Shown one piece after another: positions 60,361 through 64,000 of a stretch of 64,000 nucleotides of DNA; position 1 is the first letter of the stretch, and every line of letters starts with the position of its first letter. The translations under genes and the position numbers were made by a program. Source of the DNA: Onchocerca lupi (taxonomy: Eukaryota; Nematoda; Chromadorea; Rhabditida; Onchocercidae); assembly GCA_028564675.1 (NCBI GenBank), contig JAOVVO010000361.1, positions 1 through 64,000 of the forward strand, in the 5' to 3' direction. The notes beneath the pieces were generated by a model. That model made no database searches. It was not told the origin of the DNA and saw only the letters and a program-made list of their open reading frames with translations.

Positions 60361-63300
60361 ATCATGAAATTATGATTGCAAAATGACTAATCCAATCCTC
60401 ATGAAGCATCATTCATTATTCGCTACCGTAAACAGCAACAAATATTACTACTGTTACTGTCAAGATAAGCAAGAATAATAATGTAAGCATCAACATACCG
60501 TTTAGCTACGGCAACAATGACAGCAACAACCACTTCTGCTGTCATTATTAGAATAAGAACTAAAGTGATTAATAATAATAATTTTATTTGACCTTCGAAA
60601 TTATGACAACAAAAGAAGACGGAAAAAATGAAATAGTAAGGACAAAAGTAAAAACTATAATAATATAAATAATAATGACATGCACGACCTTTAAAATTAT
60701 GCGAAAAAAATGAAAAATGAGAAAGAAGCAGGAATAATTTTCGTAAAATGTATAATGCTGATGTGAATGATTTGTTTAATTTTTCTGAATTAATAAAAAG
60801 AAAAGATTTTGAATTTATGAGAAAACGTTTGTTGATGCTGCAAAAAGTAATCATTATCTTGCTGTGAGTATACTCATTCAACACACTTTTAGGTTAATAG
60901 GTTTTTCTATTTCACCGTCATCTATCAGTTCCCTTCTTTGATGTAACACGAATGCATCCGTCTCTCCTACGTTTTTAAACGTTTGATTGAATGTTGCGAT
61001 CACTGTAATGATGCATGTTTTTCGTCGCATAGCGCATGCATGATCGTATGTAGCGTGATGCTATCACTAATCCTTTTGAAATATATTTAAATCTGCAGAT
61101 AGCATGCATTGTCTTGACTGACCGAAATATAGCAGCAATTTCAAATTTCCCGAAATGCATCATACTGGATGCTATCTATGCTGCAGTTTGCGAAAATGCA
61201 TTCCTATTTCGTTACTGCGAATGAAATATCGTGATAAATTGCAATATTAAGACTGGATTTGCTTTTTCACAAATTCATTGGAATTTCCTCATTTCATTAT
61301 TTGAAATTAAATCTAATATTATTTGATATTAAATAAATCAAATTTCGAAGCCACTTTTTTCTCTTCGAAACAATAAGCAAGAAGTCATAAATAAATGAAA
61401 TAAATTGCTTTTAACAAAATGTTATGAAAAAATTTATAATCAGTTGAAAAATTCGAGAAGAAAAAAATGAAAATTACTGCTTTCTTCTCAACAACGTAAG
61501 TATTGGAATTCAAAAAATAGAAAATCAACAAAGTCACTTGTCCGAAAAAAAAAAAGAAATTTAAGTATTAGGATTGTGGAGGAAAATCAACTGGAAATTT
61601 CTTTCTTTCAAAACAACGTGGAATTTTTTTTATTTTCTTTTCTATTAAAAAAGTTGCTAATTACAATTAAAAAAATCGGACATATTTTTGATTTTTTTAT
61701 TATGTTAAATTTTTCTTTTTTCAAAAAAGAACAAAAATTACAACAATTGTTTAAGTTGCTTAAAAATTAGGAGTTCATAAGAGGAAAAAAGGAGGAGGTT
61801 TCCTGAATTCAATGATCGAACAGTGATAACAAAGAAAGGGTTGTGGCGAATCATTTGTGGAACATACTACCGAAGGAATGTTTTAAAATAGAGTTTGTTT
61901 TTTTTGCTTTGTTCTTAATTTTTAAGTACCGTCATAAAATTCGCTCTAAAAAAATATATCCAATTGACGCAAAGGTAGGAAGGACCAAATTATGGATGCA
62001 TACAAATTTTAGTTCTTCCTTTCTTCTTTTCTTCTTAAATTTGAAATAAAAAAAAAAAATCGCAATTTTATATATTTTCATGCTTGCATTTATGGAAGTT
62101 CATTTCTTCGCATGTTTTTATGGGCAAACATTGCTATTTCAGTTAAAAAAACGATAGATTTAAATAGAATAATATATTTTTACTATACTAATTTTATACT
62201 TGAAAAAATAAAATTGAAAATCAAAATGAATGGAAGAAATTCATTCGTTCGTCTGTTTTCGATTTTAAATTTAATCTCATTTACTAAAATGATTTGAGAA
62301 TCTTGGATATGGTATCATTTATTTAATAAATCAACATTTAGACATATAATGTTGAATTTATGTGCTCATTATTCATTTTCTAAATGTTGATAATCGCCAC
62401 TGAATGTTCCAAATCTAAATTTTCATCTAATAAATTCATAAATTGATTATAAATTCCACTGAAAATTATGTTCATCAGTGAAGTATTGTTGGAAATAGAG
62501 TAATTCTTAATGGATTATTGTCAATCCGAAATATTTTTATTGATCAGTGAATATTTTTTGAACAGTTAGTCAAGAATTGTAGAGCATTTTTTAGTTTTTA
62601 AAATCTTAAAAGCATTTGTAATTTTAATTTGGCAATATTTAAATTTATCATCCTAAAGAGATTAGAAATCAAGAAATTTCAAATTTTCAGCCTTAACAAG
62701 TGAAAAAATAATATTATTTTCCAATCACAATTCCCTCTGAATAACGAGATAAAAGAAGCATAAATGTATAATTTTTAGTAATTGATTTCAATTAAGCGAA
62801 GTTACTAGTCAAATCCAACTTTATCATCCATATTTCATTTTTATCGTTTATTTCTATTATATCAATCGATGAAATCTTCCAAAATTCTTTTTTTTTGAAT
62901 TTGAAAATTTAATTGTCTGTTTCACCAAAAAATTTCTTGAATTTTGAAAATTTAAATTTCTCCATTAATATATCCCAGGCAAATATTTGATTGCATAATA
63001 ATAAAGCCAAAAATTTTCTTCTTTTTCATTGTAAAATTATTCAACAAACAGAAATAAAATGTTTGATTCCTTTTAAACCCGTATTTTCAATAAGTAAATA
63101 AATTAAAGATTTCATTAAACTTTTAACAATGAAATTAAAATTTGCAAAATTTATATTTTACAGTGCTCAAATAGAATAATTCCAATTAAATAATGATAAT
63201 CCAATGGGCATTATTCGATTTTCTCTCTTTTTCGACAATCAAAAAGTGAAAAAATAAATAATGTATAGTATTTTTTGAAGATAAAATTTATTATGTTAAT

Positions 63301-64000
63301 GTTCTTTATATATATAAATGAAATGTCGTTTCGACGATAAAAAATTATACTGAAAACAATTCATTTTTTTTCGTAGCAAAGTGGAGAATCGTTTTTTCTG
63401 TCAAGCAAGCATTCAAAAAAATGAAGTAAATTTCTTTCATTTGTTAGTTTGACAAAAGATGAAAAATTCAATGAGTGAACGAATGACCTAATCGCTATAA
63501 TGATTAATATTATTATTACAATGAAATTAATTTTCCATTTCAATAAAAATGGCGATATTTTTTTCATTAACTTCATAAATTAAAAAAATATGGTTATGAA
63601 ATTTTATTTTCTTCATGTCACTGTTATCGTCAACAGAAATCATTACCATCATTATTACTGTTTATCAAAAAATTAGTATTTATTATTATTATTACCATTA
63701 TCAAAAAAATCAATATCTATGATCATTTGCATTATCATGATAATAATTTCCAGTATCAAATCAAACTTCCATTTTATCTTAAACATGTATTAATCCAATT
63801 CATTCAATTTCTGCCTACCATTATTAGCATTATTATAAATTTATTTGATTTTTACTGAAATTATTCAAGTAATGTTCACTTTTGGAGCATAAAGCGAGAA
63901 GGATGAACAAAAAAATTTGAAAATCATCGATTCATTGAAATGCAGGAGAGATGTCAGTTTATTCCTTCATCTGTTAGTTAATATGTAATTTAAAAAAAAA
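60361..64000. other. Upstream flank of mua-3
   Basis: 3.6 kb of mostly AT-rich DNA with simple ATT and ATC-type repeats. The only stretch that stands out is 61000-61200, which has repeated GATGCTATC words and several ATGCAT palindromes (see findings). No gene is supported. Long open frames here are Ile/Phe/Tyr-rich products of AT-rich sequence. Confidence 0.6.

Noticed and set aside
60423..60884. 153-codon minus-strand open frame upstream of mua-3
   Set aside because: The translation is low-complexity (Tyr, Phe, Leu, Ile and Val runs) without a recognisable domain, and the DNA is simple ATT-type repeat. A short part (MTAEVVVAVIVAVAKR) ends at a GT and looks like a signal-peptide exon, but joining it to the exon 1 acceptor gives a stop.
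61015..61200. Possible small structured RNA gene
   Set aside because: The inverted words are short (5-bp arms) and spread out. They do not form one stable fold and no promoter element stands out, so I kept it only as a possible regulatory cluster.
1..64000. CRISPR arrays, tRNA, rRNA or spliced-leader RNA genes
   Set aside because: No regular spacer-repeat array, no tRNA box B sequence and no nematode spliced-leader sequence was seen on either strand. The repeats found are microsatellites or short tandem copies.

Overview
The window is nuclear DNA of a nematode, most likely a clade III (spirurid or filarial-type) parasite. The evidence is very AT-rich sequence, many small-exon genes with GT-AG introns of about 90 bp to more than 10 kb, long T-rich splice acceptors, and three proteins whose closest recalled relatives are Caenorhabditis elegans DDX-23, MDT-15 and MUA-3. 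The species cannot be fixed from the sequence alone. As I recall, all three orthologues lie on C. elegans chromosome III, which would fit conserved linkage.

Layout. At 1-3090 (+) are the last three exons of a PRP28/DDX23-type spliceosomal DEAD-box helicase. At 5033-11274 (+) is a complete 13-exon Mediator subunit 15 gene (mdt-15/MED15, 728 aa). From 11275 to 17224 is a convergent intergenic region of about 6 kb. It carries one compositionally distinct element of about 600 bp (15080-15695) that looks like a solo LTR of a BEL/Pao-like retroelement or a short inverted-repeat element.

From 59735 down to 17225 (-) is a single giant gene. I could resolve it into 56 coding exons whose phases all agree (11,052 nt, 3,683 aa). 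Domain order from the N-terminus is: signal peptide, 5 LDL-receptor class A modules, a long EGF array, one von Willebrand factor A domain with an intact MIDAS, more EGF modules, two SEA domains, further EGF modules, one transmembrane helix, and a cytoplasmic tail of about 270 aa. I count about 53 EGF-like modules. Architecture and length match C. elegans MUA-3, the receptor that links epidermal intermediate filaments to the cuticle at hemidesmosomes. From 59799 to 64000 is its upstream region, with a C-rich, promoter-like island.

The three genes work in separate processes (pre-mRNA splicing, transcriptional co-activation, tissue mechanics). I see no bacterial, viral or toxin genes, no tRNA or rRNA genes, and no unmistakable new system. 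The most useful second-look items are inside the mua-3 gene: tandem splice acceptors, a stop-free in-frame intron, a possible tail-less isoform by intron retention, and a possible internal promoter. The LTR-like element and a start-stop uORF before MED15 also deserve checking.
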